Positions 1 through 8,125 of a DNA stretch of 64,000 bases are shown here, piece after piece (position 1 is the first letter of the stretch; every line of letters begins with the position of its first letter). The stretch spans positions 1 through 64,000 of the forward strand of contig URII01000001.1 in assembly GCA_900547825.1 (NCBI GenBank). Direction: 5' to 3'. The position numbers were made by a program, and so were the translations under genes. The notes below the pieces were generated by a model that searched no databases, had not been told where the DNA came from, and saw nothing but the letters and a program-made list of their open reading frames with translations. The DNA comes from an uncultured Porphyromonadaceae bacterium (lineage in GTDB: Bacteria > Bacteroidota > Bacteroidia > Bacteroidales > Muribaculaceae).

Positions 1-904
1 CAAATGGAACCTTTTTTGTGTTTGTAAGTCCCGTTACTGCGATAAATCTATTAATATTATCAATATCTCGGTTTCCGTAATAACTAAATTTCCAAACTAC
101 ATCATCCCCAGTTTCTTCAATGATTCTCTTGAAATAGGGTAAGTCAACATCATTCAAAGAATGTCCCAATACAATTATTTGCTGAATGCCATTCAAGCTA
201 TTAAAATATTTGTCCTGACGAGAAATGATTGCATCGGCATCTTTATAGACATCGTTCATCCACCCTATAACTTTAGCACGTGTTTCTTGCTTAAAGTAAA
301 GATCATCATCATCAAAGGCTGTATCTTTATCTCGTAAATTTGAATGTCCCACAATGTATTCATCATGATCATTGTTCCTCGATCCATGTATATGAAAAAC
401 ATTTTGCATCGGAATATTATATATAGTTTCGAGAGTATCAGTATAATTAAATGTCAGATATTGAGCATCCTTGCTTAATCTGATGATTCTTTCGGCTCCA
501 TTTATATCAATATCGTTGACCCAATTCCTAAATTCCGCTTTAAGGTCTTCCAAAAGAGGATGAAAAATAAAATCTGGGCTGTCAGCATATGCTGATTCAG
601 AACGAGTCGGATGGTCTATATCGAACTCTTCCTCGGGATTACAAAAATCAATTATAGAATCTTCATTATACTGACCGAGAGCTGTTTCGATATCGCTCCA
701 AAAATCTGTTTGATTACTAAAGAATATATCCATCAAATCAACAAATCGTTGGTTACCTCGTCTGATCTCATATTTTCTAAAATCCGAATACTTTGATTCA
801 ATTTCGTGAGCAATATCAAATCCATTTCCGATTATAAACAAGGTAGGTATAGGATTACACCCATCTAAAGGCAAAGTGCCGTCTGATATAATTTTATTGT
901 CCAT
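1..904 (-). CDS. abiH: AbiH-family abortive infection protein, C-terminus cut by window edge
   Basis: The reverse strand is open from an ATG at 904 to base 1, giving about 301 residues without a stop. Residues 22-33 read LFIIGNGFDIAH, followed by a Y-x-DF pair, the N-terminal signature of the AbiH family. Further on are FNYTDTLE (about 152-159), HIHG (171-174), a GH pair near 187 and LGHSLNDVD near 250, all in family order. AbiH proteins are known as phage abortive-infection factors; their mechanism is not established. The gene is clearly more A/T-rich than the neighbouring tra genes and lies beyond the tra operon terminator, so it looks like separately acquired defence cargo. The C-terminus is outside the window, so an intact gene cannot be confirmed. 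Confidence 0.85.
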   Translation of the reverse strand, partial: MDNKIISDGTLPLDGCNPIPTLFIIGNGFDIAHEIESKYSDFRKYEIRRGNQRFVDLMDIFFSNQTDFWSDIETALGQYNEDSIIDFCNPEEEFDIDHPTRSESAYADSPDFIFHPLLEDLKAEFRNWVNDIDINGAERIIRLSKDAQYLTFNYTDTLETIYNIPMQNVFHIHGSRNNDHDEYIVGHSNLRDKDTAFDDDDLYFKQETRAKVIGWMNDVYKDADAIISRQDKYFNSLNGIQQIIVLGHSLNDVDLPYFKRIIEETGDDVVWKFSYYGNRDIDNINRFIAVTGLTNTKKVPF

Positions 905-954
905 TTGGGATATTATTTTTTTACTATACTCTAACAACAAAAATCATGCCACTA

Positions 955-996
955 AAAATTATAATCCCTCACATCAGCGTGAATGTGAGGGATTAT
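955..996 (-). terminator. Rho-independent terminator of the tra operon
   Basis: A perfect 14-bp inverted repeat (961-974 with 983-996, ATAATCCCTCACAT and its complement) has an 8-nt loop and is followed on the minus strand by AATTTTTAG. It starts a few bases after the lysozyme stop codon, so it ends the leftward transfer operon and separates it from abiH. Confidence 0.85.
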
Positions 997-1002
997 AAAT
1001 AA

Positions 1003-1497
1003 TTAGTAGGAAAATAGTGCGGCGAACTCGGTCAGGCGACGAGTATATAAGCCTTTGTGTTTCTTGTCTTTGTAGCGGCAATGAGAAACGTAGGACTTGA
1101 AGATGTCGCGGTTGCCGGATTTGAGTTTCTTCAGGACACTGCTCTTGTTGACTACGCCGGGGACGCAGTTGTAGGCGAGGCAGGCTAACAGTATGGAATC
1201 CTTGCCATATTGCGAGTATAAGGCACAGAATTTGCGGAGATCTTTTCGCAACAGTATGTCGGCCTGTCTTTCGGTGAGCTGTACGCCACGGCGGTAAGGC
1301 TCACCCGGCTGGACTTGGTGACCGTAGCCGACATAGGGCCAGTGTTTCGGTTTGTGTAGCGTTTCAAACTTTTTGATTATCAGCACGGCACGTTCAAAGG
1401 GAGGCAGCTCCATTATAGACCGCTTTGCGTTGGCGGCGGGCGTTGCCGCCACAAGGGTCAGCAACGCCACGAAGAACATCATCAGTTTCTTCATCAT
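1003..1497 (-). CDS. Conjugation-associated lysozyme (phage-lysozyme-like muramidase)
   Basis: 164 residues. A signal peptide (MMKKLMMFFVALLTLVA, cleavage near AANA) predicts export. The mature part contains IKKFE followed by YVGYGH, which resembles the catalytic Glu and glycine-rich motif of phage-type (GH24-like) lysozymes, and then LTERQADILLRKDL as in that fold. Inferred role: local opening of peptidoglycan for the type IV secretion channel. It is the last gene of the tra operon and overlaps the traQ stop by 4 bp (ATGA). The Asp/Thr partners of the GH24 triad could not be placed with certainty. Confidence 0.75.
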   Translation of the reverse strand: MMKKLMMFFVALLTLVAATPAANAKRSIMELPPFERAVLIIKKFETLHKPKHWPYVGYGHQVQPGEPYRRGVQLTERQADILLRKDLRKFCALYSQYGKDSILLACLAYNCVPGVVNKSSVLKKLKSGNRDIFKSYVSHCRYKDKKHKGLYTRRLTEFAALFSY

Positions 1498-2021
1498 CGG
1501 ATAACGGGTGTTACGGGGCCGACAATCGGGCCGATGATTTTGCCACCATCATCATCGCCGCTGTCCTTGCCGTTGAACTCGAAGGTCTGCTCCCACGGGG
1601 TTGAGTTGAAATTGTCCTGTATTACCACGAGAAATTTATGGGCATCGGCACTCTTGGCGGTATAGTTGAGCCGGAATGTTTTGCTTTCCAGAAGCACACG
1701 GTCGTTGTTGACCAGCACCGGGCCGTCAACGAGTTTGAGGGTGCCTTCGCCGTCATACTGGAAATAGCGGATGGTGTAGAGGGTGTTGGCATAGTTGCCC
1801 TCTGGCTTTATCTCGAAGCGCAGTTCTACCGTTTCGCCCTGCTTGATTTTGTCGCCGTAGGGCATGACCTCCACCGTGAACGGATAGGACTGCTGCACAT
1901 CGAGGTCGTCGGAACAGGAAGTCATGGAAATTACGATTGCTAACAGAGCAATCCAAAAGCCGAAAAAGCGGCCGGGTGTGAGGCGAATATCGCCGATGCG
2001 TGAAAAGAAATTTGTAGTCAT
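1494..2021 (-). CDS. traQ: Conjugative transposon protein TraQ (DUF3872-like lipoprotein)
   Basis: 175 residues. A cytoplasmic start is followed by a hydrophobic stretch (about 21-35) ending in MTSC, a plausible lipobox, so the protein is probably a lipoprotein. The rest is a beta-rich domain (PFTVEVMPYGDKIKQGETVE) resembling the DUF3872/TraQ family, which occurs just before the lysozyme at the end of Bacteroidales tra operons. Its exact role in the mating apparatus is unknown. It overlaps the end of traP by 4 bp. A leader-type motif (2029-2044) lies inside the end of traP just upstream of this start. Confidence 0.75.
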   Translation of the reverse strand: MTTNFFSRIGDIRLTPGRFFGFWIALLAIVISMTSCSDDLDVQQSYPFTVEVMPYGDKIKQGETVELRFEIKPEGNYANTLYTIRYFQYDGEGTLKLVDGPVLVNNDRVLLESKTFRLNYTAKSADAHKFLVVIQDNFNSTPWEQTFEFNGKDSGDDDGGKIIGPIVGPVTPVIR

Positions 2022-2890
2022 AATTTGAATTTGGGTTTAGTGATTTGTTTTTGAGTGAGCGATTGCAGATAATCGTTCAGATCCTTGTGGTCGGGATAGA
2101 GCGTGGATTTGTCGCTCACCCTGTCGCCGAACTCGCGGCGCAGTCTGGCGACTGCCGCACGCCCGGCGGTGTCGTTGTCGAGATAGCATAGTATCAGTGG
2201 GTATTCCTCAAGTACGGGGATTGCCTTGCCGACATTAGCCACAGAGTTAAGCACAACACTGTCGTTGCCGTCGTTGAATCCGAGGCGTTCAGCCGAAAGA
2301 AAGTCTATGAAGCCCTCGAACACGTTGCATCGGGAGTGATCGCCGGATATGCGTGTAATGTTTTTGGGCGGATAACTCCCCTTGAAGAACGGGTTGCGCA
2401 GCTCGTAGCCGTGTGCGTTGTTCTCAAAGCCGAGGGCGTAATAGTGCTTGCCATGTAATGTGTAATCCACTTGAACACAATAGCGTTGTGCAATCTCTTT
2501 CGGTATGCCACGTTGTTCTAAATAGCGGAGCAACACGGGCGATTCCAGACGGGATATTTCCACATTCTCGAATGTCGGTTCCTCTACGAATGGCACCGGT
2601 TTGTAAGGCTCTGCCACAGGCATATCCATCTTTTCGGCGATATACCGCGCCTGTTCAACAAAATCGGTCTTGCCTGACATTACCCCGGCGAGCGTGAAGA
2701 TGTCGCCGCCTTCGCCTGTACCAAAATCGAACCACACGTTTTTTCGGGGGTTGACATGGAACGAAGGCTTACGCTCGTTGCGGTACGGGGCATAGAACCA
2801 CAGACCCTTGCTGTCGCGTCCCGTCGGATCGTAGCCGAGCCGGTGCAGGAAATCCATAAGGGATATTCCTTTGATAGCGTCTATATCCAT
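2018..2890 (-). CDS. traP: TraP: DNA primase-like protein with Toprim domain
   Basis: 290 residues. The N-terminal part (about 10-100: LMDFLHRLGYDPTGRD, APYRNERKPSFHV, FDFGTGEGGDIF) resembles the CHC2 zinc-binding domain of DnaG-type primases but lacks a clear cysteine set. The C-terminal part is a Toprim domain with VFEGFIDFLSAE (acidic Glu) and LILCYLDNDTAGRAAV (DxD). TraP proteins in CTnDOT-like elements are proposed to prime the transferred strand in the recipient. The gene sits between a short paralogue of its own N-terminus (2894-3346) and traQ, in the tra operon. The family is well recognised; activity is inferred. Confidence 0.8.
   Translation of the reverse strand: MDIDAIKGISLMDFLHRLGYDPTGRDSKGLWFYAPYRNERKPSFHVNPRKNVWFDFGTGEGGDIFTLAGVMSGKTDFVEQARYIAEKMDMPVAEPYKPVPFVEEPTFENVEISRLESPVLLRYLEQRGIPKEIAQRYCVQVDYTLHGKHYYALGFENNAHGYELRNPFFKGSYPPKNITRISGDHSRCNVFEGFIDFLSAERLGFNDGNDSVVLNSVANVGKAIPVLEEYPLILCYLDNDTAGRAAVARLRREFGDRVSDKSTLYPDHKDLNDYLQSLTQKQITKPKFKL
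2029..2044 (-). promoter_or_regulatory. ICE leader motif before traQ (weak copy)
   Basis: Minus strand ATCACTAAACCCAAAT, 7 nt upstream of the traQ ATG. It also encodes the last residues of TraP. It is a weaker match to the ACCACTAAATCCACAATC leader found before other backbone genes. Confidence 0.4.
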
Positions 2891-2893
2891 AGG

Positions 2894-3346
2894 CTAAAAG
2901 CGCATTTTGCGACCGGGTTTCGGTTTCGGGGTTTGCTCCTTCGGCTGCTCCTGCACGGCATCAGCTTTTTTGCCGTCTTTGTTCTTGACAGGCATTGCCA
3001 GTATCATATCAGCATTGGCACTCTCGCCGTTACCCAGAACCTCGTAACATTTGAAGTCCATGATCTTTTTCATCTCGACGGCGATGAAAAGATTTAATTC
3101 CGATCGGTTGCAACTGCCGGTTATCTCGTAGGCGAGGTCGTATATTCCTCCGTAGCATTTCTCCGGCTCTTGACTTTCATACCAGCCGTTCTTTTCGGTA
3201 TCCACAATGATATTTCCACCAGTGGAATACGGGCTGTCGTATGTCAGACGGTTGCCGTCGCGCGCTGTCGGCTCATAGCCCATAGCCCGCATGAAATCCG
3301 TGAGAGGCAGATTGTGAATGTCAAGGTCAAATACTTTAATGCCCAT
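2894..3346 (-). CDS. Short TraP N-domain paralogue, function unknown
   Basis: 150 residues. LTDFMRAMGYEPTARDGNRL, YDSPYSTGGNIIVDTEKNGW and GGIYDLA align in order with the first ~90 residues of the adjacent TraP (LMDFLHRLGYDPTGRDSKGL and so on), but there is no Toprim domain. The C-terminus is Lys/Pro/Gln-rich and probably disordered, ending in RKMRF. It lies 3 bp upstream of traP in the same operon. It may be a duplicated primase zinc-domain kept as a DNA-binding or partner subunit; this is inference. Confidence 0.6.
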   Translation of the reverse strand: MGIKVFDLDIHNLPLTDFMRAMGYEPTARDGNRLTYDSPYSTGGNIIVDTEKNGWYESQEPEKCYGGIYDLAYEITGSCNRSELNLFIAVEMKKIMDFKCYEVLGNGESANADMILAMPVKNKDGKKADAVQEQPKEQTPKPKPGRKMRF

Positions 3347-3349
3347 AGC

Positions 3350-3946
3350 TCACTCGATTATGAATTTGACACCGACGCCATACTGCGTATGGAAATGCCC
3401 CGTTGAGTTGCCGAACACAAACCTTTCCTTCACATTGGCTGTCAGCGCGATTTTATCAGAGAGATAGAAATCAGCCGAGAGAGTGAGCGCACCGCCATAT
3501 ATGAAGGCATCGCCGTTGTGGAGAGTGGAGCCATCGGATAAGACCTGCTTGCCCCAGTTTACCGTTTCATATCCACCGAGTGCCGATACACCGCCATAGA
3601 GGTGGAAAGTCTGCGAATAGTCGTTGACAAGGTGGAGATTATAGCCCGCCTCCGCCGTGAACTGCGCCACCGGGATGCGACCTTTCTCACCGTAGGGTTT
3701 ATAGGTCTGAAGATACTCGCCGCCGAAACTCCAAGTGTTCGCGCCGCCTTTGAACACCAAGTAATTCACGCCGAATGAATATCCGCAGTCGCGGGAATTG
3801 CCGGTATAGAAACCGTCTGCCATATCCGCCTTGATTTCCACGGCTGACATACCGGGGAGGCATCGCTGGGCCATTGCTTGCCCGACCCCAAAGAAACCAA
3901 TGAGGTGGGCAAACATGGCAGCGATTATCATCATCGCTTTTCTCAT
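3350..3946 (-). CDS. traO: Conjugative transposon protein TraO (outer-membrane-type)
   Basis: 198 residues. It has a signal peptide (hydrophobic about 5-24, cleavage near QAMAQ). The mature part has alternating beta-strand patterns with many Gly/Tyr/Phe (FSFGVNYLVF, YNLHLVND, HLYGGVSALGGYE) and ends FHTQYGVGVKFIIE, typical of a small outer-membrane barrel. Position between traN and the primase genes and size fit TraO of CTnDOT-like elements. Presumed role: outer-membrane part of the mating channel. It lies 3 bp from both neighbours in the operon. Confidence 0.75.
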   Translation of the reverse strand: MRKAMMIIAAMFAHLIGFFGVGQAMAQRCLPGMSAVEIKADMADGFYTGNSRDCGYSFGVNYLVFKGGANTWSFGGEYLQTYKPYGEKGRIPVAQFTAEAGYNLHLVNDYSQTFHLYGGVSALGGYETVNWGKQVLSDGSTLHNGDAFIYGGALTLSADFYLSDKIALTANVKERFVFGNSTGHFHTQYGVGVKFIIE

Positions 3947-3949
3947 AGG

Positions 3950-4960
3950 TTACTGTATGCTTAATTCGTCGATTACGTTTGCACGCACAATATCCTCGTT
4001 TTCAACCACGAAGGACTGATGTCTGCCGCCTTCCTTTTCGGCGACCTCGATAACGAGCTGCTTATCGTCGGGGATTGTGAATTTCTCCAGAGCGAACACC
4101 GTGCGTTCAGAGGATTTTGCGGGAACGACTACGACATAGTTCTGTGCGCGTAGTGGTTCAAGTATCTGCTCCTGCATAGCGGTACGCTTGATAACTTTCT
4201 TATCCACAATTTTGAACGACACAAAATCGACATCGAAAGGAATGTTGGAGGTGTTCTTGATTTCCGTATGGAAATACAGCAGGCCATTGTTGGCATAGAT
4301 TGATTTAAGGAGGAACTGCACTCCGAAACGCTTTGAGCCGATATGCTTGATTTCGCGCTTATTCTGCTTGTGGATAGACTTCATAATCAGCTTTACAAGC
4401 ATAGGTGACTCGCTCCCCAACTTTTCGAGATATATCTCCTGAGCGTTGTTGGGACGGTTCACCGCTTCGCCGTCGTGCAGAAAGTCTGTCATCTCAATAT
4501 TGAGCAACAGCGGTTCTTTGGCAAATTTCACGTTGAAGCTGTAATATGACCCATCTTCTGTTATGACCGACAGGTTTGTTTCCTGCTTGAATGACTTGAA
4601 GGCGGATTTGACGCGCAACACGTTCTTTGCGCCGTCGGCAAGTCCGGCGACAAGGTTTTCATTACCCAAATCGACATAGGTGATCTCTGCCGGGAAGATA
4701 ATGTGCGTCGTTTTCTCATAGCACACCTCTAAGGCGTGGGGCGGTATCATGCGGTCGAAACCGACCTTGCGGGTAAGCCCGCTGAACTTGTCGCCGTCGG
4801 TGTAGTTGGCGCCATAGACATTGAGGTCATGTTCGGCTACCTGTTCTGTGTCTGGCGACACGTTGTTATCGGTGTTTTTGACCGACTTCGTTCCGGCAAA
4901 AGCCGGGGTTGCCATTGCTATAACGGCAACGAGGGAAAGAAAAAATAATTTGAAATTCAT
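3950..4960 (-). CDS. traN: Conjugative transposon protein TraN (DUF4138, VirB9-like)
   Basis: The start at 4960 (MNFKLFFLSLVAVIAMATPAFA) is preferred over an ATG 30 bp upstream. It gives a clean signal peptide and places the ICE leader motif directly before the ATG. The protein has 336 residues. The N-terminal half has CYEKTTHIIFPAEITYVDLG and FKQETNLSVITEDGSYYSF, and the rest is beta-rich, matching the TraN/DUF4138 family, proposed as the VirB9-like periplasmic/outer-membrane ring. It is followed by traO and preceded by the VirB10-like traM. Confidence 0.8.
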   Translation of the reverse strand: MNFKLFFLSLVAVIAMATPAFAGTKSVKNTDNNVSPDTEQVAEHDLNVYGANYTDGDKFSGLTRKVGFDRMIPPHALEVCYEKTTHIIFPAEITYVDLGNENLVAGLADGAKNVLRVKSAFKSFKQETNLSVITEDGSYYSFNVKFAKEPLLLNIEMTDFLHDGEAVNRPNNAQEIYLEKLGSESPMLVKLIMKSIHKQNKREIKHIGSKRFGVQFLLKSIYANNGLLYFHTEIKNTSNIPFDVDFVSFKIVDKKVIKRTAMQEQILEPLRAQNYVVVVPAKSSERTVFALEKFTIPDDKQLVIEVAEKEGGRHQSFVVENEDIVRANVIDELSIQ

Positions 4961-4980
4961 TTGATTGTGGATTAAGTGGT
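4961..4980 (-). promoter_or_regulatory. ICE leader motif before traN (best copy)
   Basis: Minus strand ACCACTTAATCCACAATCAA abuts the traN ATG. It differs at one base from the reverse complement of 50145-50164, so an RNA made there could pair with this leader at 19 of 20 positions. Confidence 0.7.
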
Positions 4981-4986
4981 AAATAA

Positions 4987-6189
4987 TCATATATCTTCCG
5001 GCTGGTGGAGCATCACGCGGTAGCCGGCCTTGAGGTGGACTTTCACGGTTCGCAGTTTCTTGTTGAGATACTGGCTGACACCGTTTATCAGCCCTCTGCC
5101 GACATCGGAGGCAATCTGCGCCCCGGTATTGGTGGAGATGTTTATCGAGCTGCCCATCGTACTGCCCATATTGGCGCCGATTTCGTGAAGCGCGTCACTC
5201 TCCATAGAGTTGGGAATGTTGATACCCTCCTGACCGTCGGAGTCATAGACCTGCAACTCCACATCGTAGATGGAGCCGTCGCACTCGATAGAGGATATTT
5301 CGATTTCCAGCCTCTCGCCCTGCACTCTTGCAGATCCGACGATTACGGTGTTGCGTGGTATCAGCCGTGAGCCTACCCACATCGGTTCAGTAGTCCGTAA
5401 CTTTACACTCTCGCCGTCGGTTACACTCTGATTGTTGGCGACAACTGCGGCGATTGTGTTTTTATTTACAATTCCGGATGATCCGACGGAGGTGTTGAAA
5501 CTTCTGCCTGACGAGGCACTGAGGGATGATACAACATTTCTATTGACCTGTGCCACCGGCTGCACGTTCCTTTTACCTTTTTCATCGTCGGCAGGAGCCG
5601 GAGGCGGACAGTTGCCGCCGTTACCCATATACTGAGCCGCCAACTGGTAGGAGCGTTCAAGCATTTCCATCTGGTCGGGCTGTTGTTGCTGCTGCGCCAT
5701 AGCATTTTGAGCTTCCAGCTCGTCTATCCTTGCCTGCAACTCGGCGACCTGTGCCGCCTCATTATTTTCCGGCACGAAAAAGTCATCGAGTGAAGCCTGC
5801 ACTTCCTGATATGCCTGCGCCGATGTTTCCACCGCCGTGGGCTGACGCACACCGCTGTCTTGGGGAGTCGTGGCGGTGAGGGTATCGAGGACGGCCACCG
5901 TCTGCTGACGCGCCTCTTTCTCCTTGGCGGCTTCGGCTGCCTCATATTCCGACATCTTGTCTTTCATGCCGTCGTTCTCTCCTTCGGGTATCTCGGTGTT
6001 GAAGGCATCGCCCACGCGCTCGTCGCTCTTGTTGAGGCTGGTGTAAAGGAGCCATAGTATCACTGCGCCGCACAGAACAGCCGCCGGGAACACGACTAAA
6101 TATTTCATCATCTTCTGCCGTTCAGCCTGCGATTTGGGCTGGAAGAAACCGTTAATCCTCGCTTTCCATTCCTGCATCGTCATAGGCAA
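4987..6189 (-). CDS. traM: Conjugative transposon protein TraM (VirB10/TrbI-like)
   Basis: 400 residues from the ATG at 6189; in-frame ATGs at 6183 and 6177 are alternatives. One membrane segment (about 29-50: YLVVFPAAVLCGAVILWLLY) is followed by a long polar, Gln/Glu-rich and coiled-coil-prone middle, then a C-terminal domain (MWVGSRLIPRNTVIVGSARV, DSDGQEGINIPNS) that resembles the VirB10/TrbI fold. Presumed role: inner-to-outer membrane scaffold of the mating channel. The 5' end overlaps traL. Confidence 0.8.
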   Translation of the reverse strand: MPMTMQEWKARINGFFQPKSQAERQKMMKYLVVFPAAVLCGAVILWLLYTSLNKSDERVGDAFNTEIPEGENDGMKDKMSEYEAAEAAKEKEARQQTVAVLDTLTATTPQDSGVRQPTAVETSAQAYQEVQASLDDFFVPENNEAAQVAELQARIDELEAQNAMAQQQQQPDQMEMLERSYQLAAQYMGNGGNCPPPAPADDEKGKRNVQPVAQVNRNVVSSLSASSGRSFNTSVGSSGIVNKNTIAAVVANNQSVTDGESVKLRTTEPMWVGSRLIPRNTVIVGSARVQGERLEIEISSIECDGSIYDVELQVYDSDGQEGINIPNSMESDALHEIGANMGSTMGSSINISTNTGAQIASDVGRGLINGVSQYLNKKLRTVKVHLKAGYRVMLHQPEDI

Positions 6190-6481
6190 CGGTAGTTATC
6201 GGTTTGACATCGGGTTTATGGATTTCCAAAGGCTGTATATGCTCTACATTCACAAGACGGCCGGAGTGACCCAGCCCGATCTTATAGCAGGCATGACCGA
6301 ACACGAAGAAGGCGATAAGTACGAAGGCGCAGAGCATGACGCTCACGACCATCAGCCGCTGTTTGTGAGAAAGACCGTCGCACAGGTTCCTCAATCCGGA
6401 AGAGAGCTTCCCCTTCGGGGCGCGCCACACCTTATTATATACGGTGTCTCTCGCGGCACGCAGATTTGAAAATACATTCAT
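6152..6481 (-). CDS. traL: Conjugative transposon protein TraL (DUF3989)
   Basis: 109 residues. One membrane segment (about 46-66: MVVSVMLCAFVLIAFFVFGH) is preceded by a basic cytoplasmic part with LSSGLRNLCDGLSHKQRL, a typical TraL/DUF3989 pattern. It overlaps traM by up to 38 bp and traK by 4 bp, so it is translationally coupled. It is a small inner-membrane component of the conjugation machine with no established biochemical role. Confidence 0.75.
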   Translation of the reverse strand: MNVFSNLRAARDTVYNKVWRAPKGKLSSGLRNLCDGLSHKQRLMVVSVMLCAFVLIAFFVFGHACYKIGLGHSGRLVNVEHIQPLEIHKPDVKPITTVAYDDAGMESED

Positions 6482-7101
6482 CGTTTGGTAGTGATTATAT
6501 CCTTGTTTTCAAGGATGTTGAAACCTTCAATAATAAACCCGTTGGGATTGTCGTCGGAGCGCGACACATTTGACAGACGGCATACCGTTATCAATGTGCG
6601 CTCCGTCATGTTGGACTCACGGATAATCATCTGGCGCGCGTATGTCCTGGCGGTATAGGGATATGTGTTGAAATCACACACCACGCTGTCAACCTGCACG
6701 ACCTGATTGATATTTCCGGCTATGATACGGTTGTAGTAACCTTTCTCCGAGAAATCGGTATAATAATTGTATGCCGACTTGTCGCTGAGTATCAGCGCAC
6801 GGTTGATGTTATGCTCGATGGCGGACTTATCCGGCGAGAGGTTGAAAAACAGCTCATGGAAGCGTCGCACGTGTTCCCGCGCCTCTGCCGGACGGTTCTG
6901 GCTCATGTCCTGCGACAAGGCGAGCATAAGCGACTTGCCGTTGTCAAGGACATAGATTTTCTCCCGTTGCCTCTCGGCGAAATTAAACACCATTATCATG
7001 GCTACCGACACCACAACGGCACACATCGCAACGAAGATTATACCGAATAGCCGTATCTGGCGGAACGATGTTTCAATGTTCCTTAATGACTTAAATTCCA
7101 T
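6478..7101 (-). CDS. traK: Conjugative transposon protein TraK (VirB8-like)
   Basis: 207 residues. The start MEFKSLRNIETSFRQIRLF is followed by one membrane segment (about 19-40: IIFVAMCAVVVSVAMIMVF) and a periplasmic domain with FFNLSPDKSAIEHNINRALIL and YNRIIAGNINQVVQVDSV. This layout (short N-terminus, one helix, compact periplasmic domain) matches TraK, regarded as VirB8-like. The gene lies 4 bp after traJ in the same operon. Confidence 0.8.
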   Translation of the reverse strand: MEFKSLRNIETSFRQIRLFGIIFVAMCAVVVSVAMIMVFNFAERQREKIYVLDNGKSLMLALSQDMSQNRPAEAREHVRRFHELFFNLSPDKSAIEHNINRALILSDKSAYNYYTDFSEKGYYNRIIAGNINQVVQVDSVVCDFNTYPYTARTYARQMIIRESNMTERTLITVCRLSNVSRSDDNPNGFIIEGFNILENKDIITTKR

Positions 7102-7105
7102 AGTT

Positions 7106-8125
7106 CTACTTTAATAATTTACCTGCTCTGCCTGCCACATTACCGGCGACTCCACCGGCGACACTCGCCGCACCGGAGCCCACCTGCATTGCAGTTGTAT
7201 TGACAGCACGGTTGTAATTACCTGCGCCACCGGCCTGTATAATCCAGCCTGCCACCGTTGGAATTGTGAAATATCCGATGATGCCGATAATCATGAACAC
7301 CGTATAAGCTGTGTTGCTTCCGTCAAGGTCAACATTCGGATTATTAGTCAGTTCCGAAATGTCATTCTGGAGCATCAGCACCTGTATTTTCGCCAGTATC
7401 GTCGAAAACAGGTCTGCCACCGGCAACCATAGATAGGTCTGAATGTAGCGGCATATCCATTGTGTCAGGGTTGACTGGAAACCGTCCCAGACGGAGAGTG
7501 CGAATGAGATCGGTCCGAGTATCGCCAACACGATAAGGAAGAAAGTACGGATTGTGTCAATCGTGAGCGAGGCAGCCTGAAAGAGCATCTCCAGCAGTTC
7601 ACGAAAGAAATTCTGGATTGCCTTCTTGACCTTATACATTCCGCGCTCGATATACATCCCGGCGGCTGTACCTATCTCCGTCACGCCCAACTCGTCAATC
7701 TGCCTGTCAAATTCGGCATCATCGACGAGGTAAGCGGTCGAGGGGTCGTTCATCATCGCTTCATATTCCAGACGGTCTTTCTCCTCGCGGTACTTCTTCA
7801 TGTCGAGCGTTTGCCCTTCGAGCATCGAGGCGGTACCCTGAACAATCGGAGACATGACGGAGTTTATGGTGCCAAGTACCACAGTCGGGAAGAACATGAT
7901 ACAGAAACCGATTACAAACGGACGCAGCAGCGGGAACACATCAATCGGTTCGGCTCTTGCCAGCGACTGCCATATACGATAGGCGACATAAAACAGCGCG
8001 CCTAATCCGGCTATGCCCTGTGCCACTCCCGCCATATCCTCGCAAAGAGGCATCATCTCGTCATAGAGCGAGCGCAGGATGGTGTGGAGGTTTGAAAAAT
8101 CAATAGCGCATAGCATAGGCATCAC
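7106..8125 (-). CDS. traJ: Conjugative transposon protein TraJ (VirB6-like membrane protein)
   Basis: 339 residues with about six hydrophobic segments (for example VAQGIAGLGALFYVAYRIW, FVIGFCIMFFPTVVLG, FLIVLAILGPISFALSVWDG, MIIGIIGYFTIPTVAGWII). A Gly/Ala-rich tail ends the protein. This polytopic pattern, with ILGPISFALSVWDGFQST, is typical of TraJ/TrbL-VirB6 proteins that form the inner-membrane part of the mating channel. It overlaps traI by 4 bp. Confidence 0.8.
   Translation of the reverse strand: MMPMLCAIDFSNLHTILRSLYDEMMPLCEDMAGVAQGIAGLGALFYVAYRIWQSLARAEPIDVFPLLRPFVIGFCIMFFPTVVLGTINSVMSPIVQGTASMLEGQTLDMKKYREEKDRLEYEAMMNDPSTAYLVDDAEFDRQIDELGVTEIGTAAGMYIERGMYKVKKAIQNFFRELLEMLFQAASLTIDTIRTFFLIVLAILGPISFALSVWDGFQSTLTQWICRYIQTYLWLPVADLFSTILAKIQVLMLQNDISELTNNPNVDLDGSNTAYTVFMIIGIIGYFTIPTVAGWIIQAGGAGNYNRAVNTTAMQVGSGAASVAGGVAGNVAGRAGKLLK

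Noticed and set aside
611..796. A 61-codon plus-strand frame
   Set aside because: It is antisense to abiH, whose family motifs are clear on the other strand.
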